A DNA stretch of 6,429 bases from Nostoc sp. CHAB 5834 (GTDB taxonomy: Bacteria > Cyanobacteriota > Cyanobacteriia > Cyanobacteriales > Nostocaceae): the NCBI GenBank assembly GCA_020829485.1, contig JAIVFU010000252.1, positions 1-6,429 on the forward strand. Reading direction: 5' to 3'. Position 1 is the stretch's first letter, and every line of letters starts with the position of its first letter. Both the position numbers and the translations under genes were made by a program. Shown one piece after another: positions 6,311 to 6,429 of the stretch. Under the pieces are notes generated by a model. The model saw only the letters and a list, made by a program, of their open reading frames with translations, ran no database searches and had not been told where the DNA came from.

Positions 6311-6429
6311 GGTCGGCAGGAAAAAACGAAACTATGTAACAATAAATAAATACGGAGAATATATCTACCGAGGTAACAAAAAATATGGGCGCTCGTTTGA
6401 GGGTATTTCTGACTAAAGAGGAAAACAAA
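6309..6429 (+). mobile_element. Left end of an IS630-type insertion sequence (runs off right edge)
   Basis: The CHAT reading frame loses family similarity at about 6305-6310, and a transposase start appears 75 bp further on, so an IS end must lie between. IS630-family elements insert at and duplicate TA; candidate TA dinucleotides are at 6303-6304, 6305-6306 and 6309-6310, the last leaving GGTCGGCAGG as the first IS bases. The exact boundary and the terminal inverted repeat cannot be fixed because the right end is outside the window. Confidence 0.6.
6385..6429 (+). CDS. IS630-family transposase, first 15 codons (runs off right edge)
   Basis: ATG at 6385 opens a frame that stays open to the window end and reads MGARLRVFLTKEENK. 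I recognise this opening (MGARLRVFLT.EE) as that of cyanobacterial IS630-type transposases with an N-terminal helix-turn-helix. A GAGGT ribosome site lies at 6370-6374, ten bases before the start. Only the extreme N-terminus is visible; no catalytic DDE residues can be checked, so whether the transposase is intact is unknown. Confidence 0.7.
   Translation, partial: MGARLRVFLTKEENK

Noticed and set aside
1..6429. CRISPR array, tRNA or rRNA
   Set aside because: No regularly spaced direct repeats of 25-40 bp, no cloverleaf-like stretch with conserved T-loop bases, and no rRNA-like sequence were seen on either strand.

Overview
The window looks like cyanobacterial chromosome or plasmid, most likely from a filamentous (Nostocales-type) strain. 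The evidence is the protein content: a STAND ATPase with a VMAP-type N-terminal HTH, a zinc-ribbon/TPR membrane kinase, a secreted FecR-like/TPR protein and a CHAT protease. A single HIP1 palindrome (GCGATCGC, 5305-5312) and a CAGTTATCA-type intergenic repeat agree with this. The DNA is AT-rich, most strongly in the first large gene. No tRNA, rRNA or CRISPR array was seen.

Layout: (1) 1-215, minus strand: the 5' end of an unrecognised gene running off the left edge. (2) 216-1201: almost 1 kb without a convincing gene. It holds short direct and inverted repeats, a good candidate promoter centred in a near-palindrome (520-555), a possible 40-residue membrane peptide (661-783) with a strong hairpin inside it, and possible coding relics on the minus strand. 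(3) 1202-5453, plus strand: three genes forming the core of the window. A STAND/NB-ARC ATPase overlaps a Ser/Thr kinase by four bases (GTGA), followed after 59 bp by an exported Cys-rich FecR-like/TPR protein. (4) 5454-5602: a convergent intergenic region with overlapping inverted repeats. (5) 5603-about 6310, minus strand: the C-terminal protease half of a CHAT protein with its His/Cys pair intact but its N-terminal half missing. (6) about 6309-6429: the left end of an insertion sequence, with the first 15 codons of an IS630-type transposase.

How the genes may work together (inference): the ATPase would be a cytoplasmic nucleotide-dependent switch without an effector domain of its own. The kinase has a cytoplasmic catalytic domain, one probable membrane span and C-terminal TPRs probably outside the membrane. 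The third protein is exported and could meet those TPRs. CHAT proteases are caspase-like effectors often found beside STAND and TPR proteins in multicellular cyanobacteria. Together this reads as a trans-envelope signalling or conflict (immune/cell-death-like) cassette whose protease has been interrupted by an IS in this strain. The individual families are known; the combination as one system is a hypothesis.
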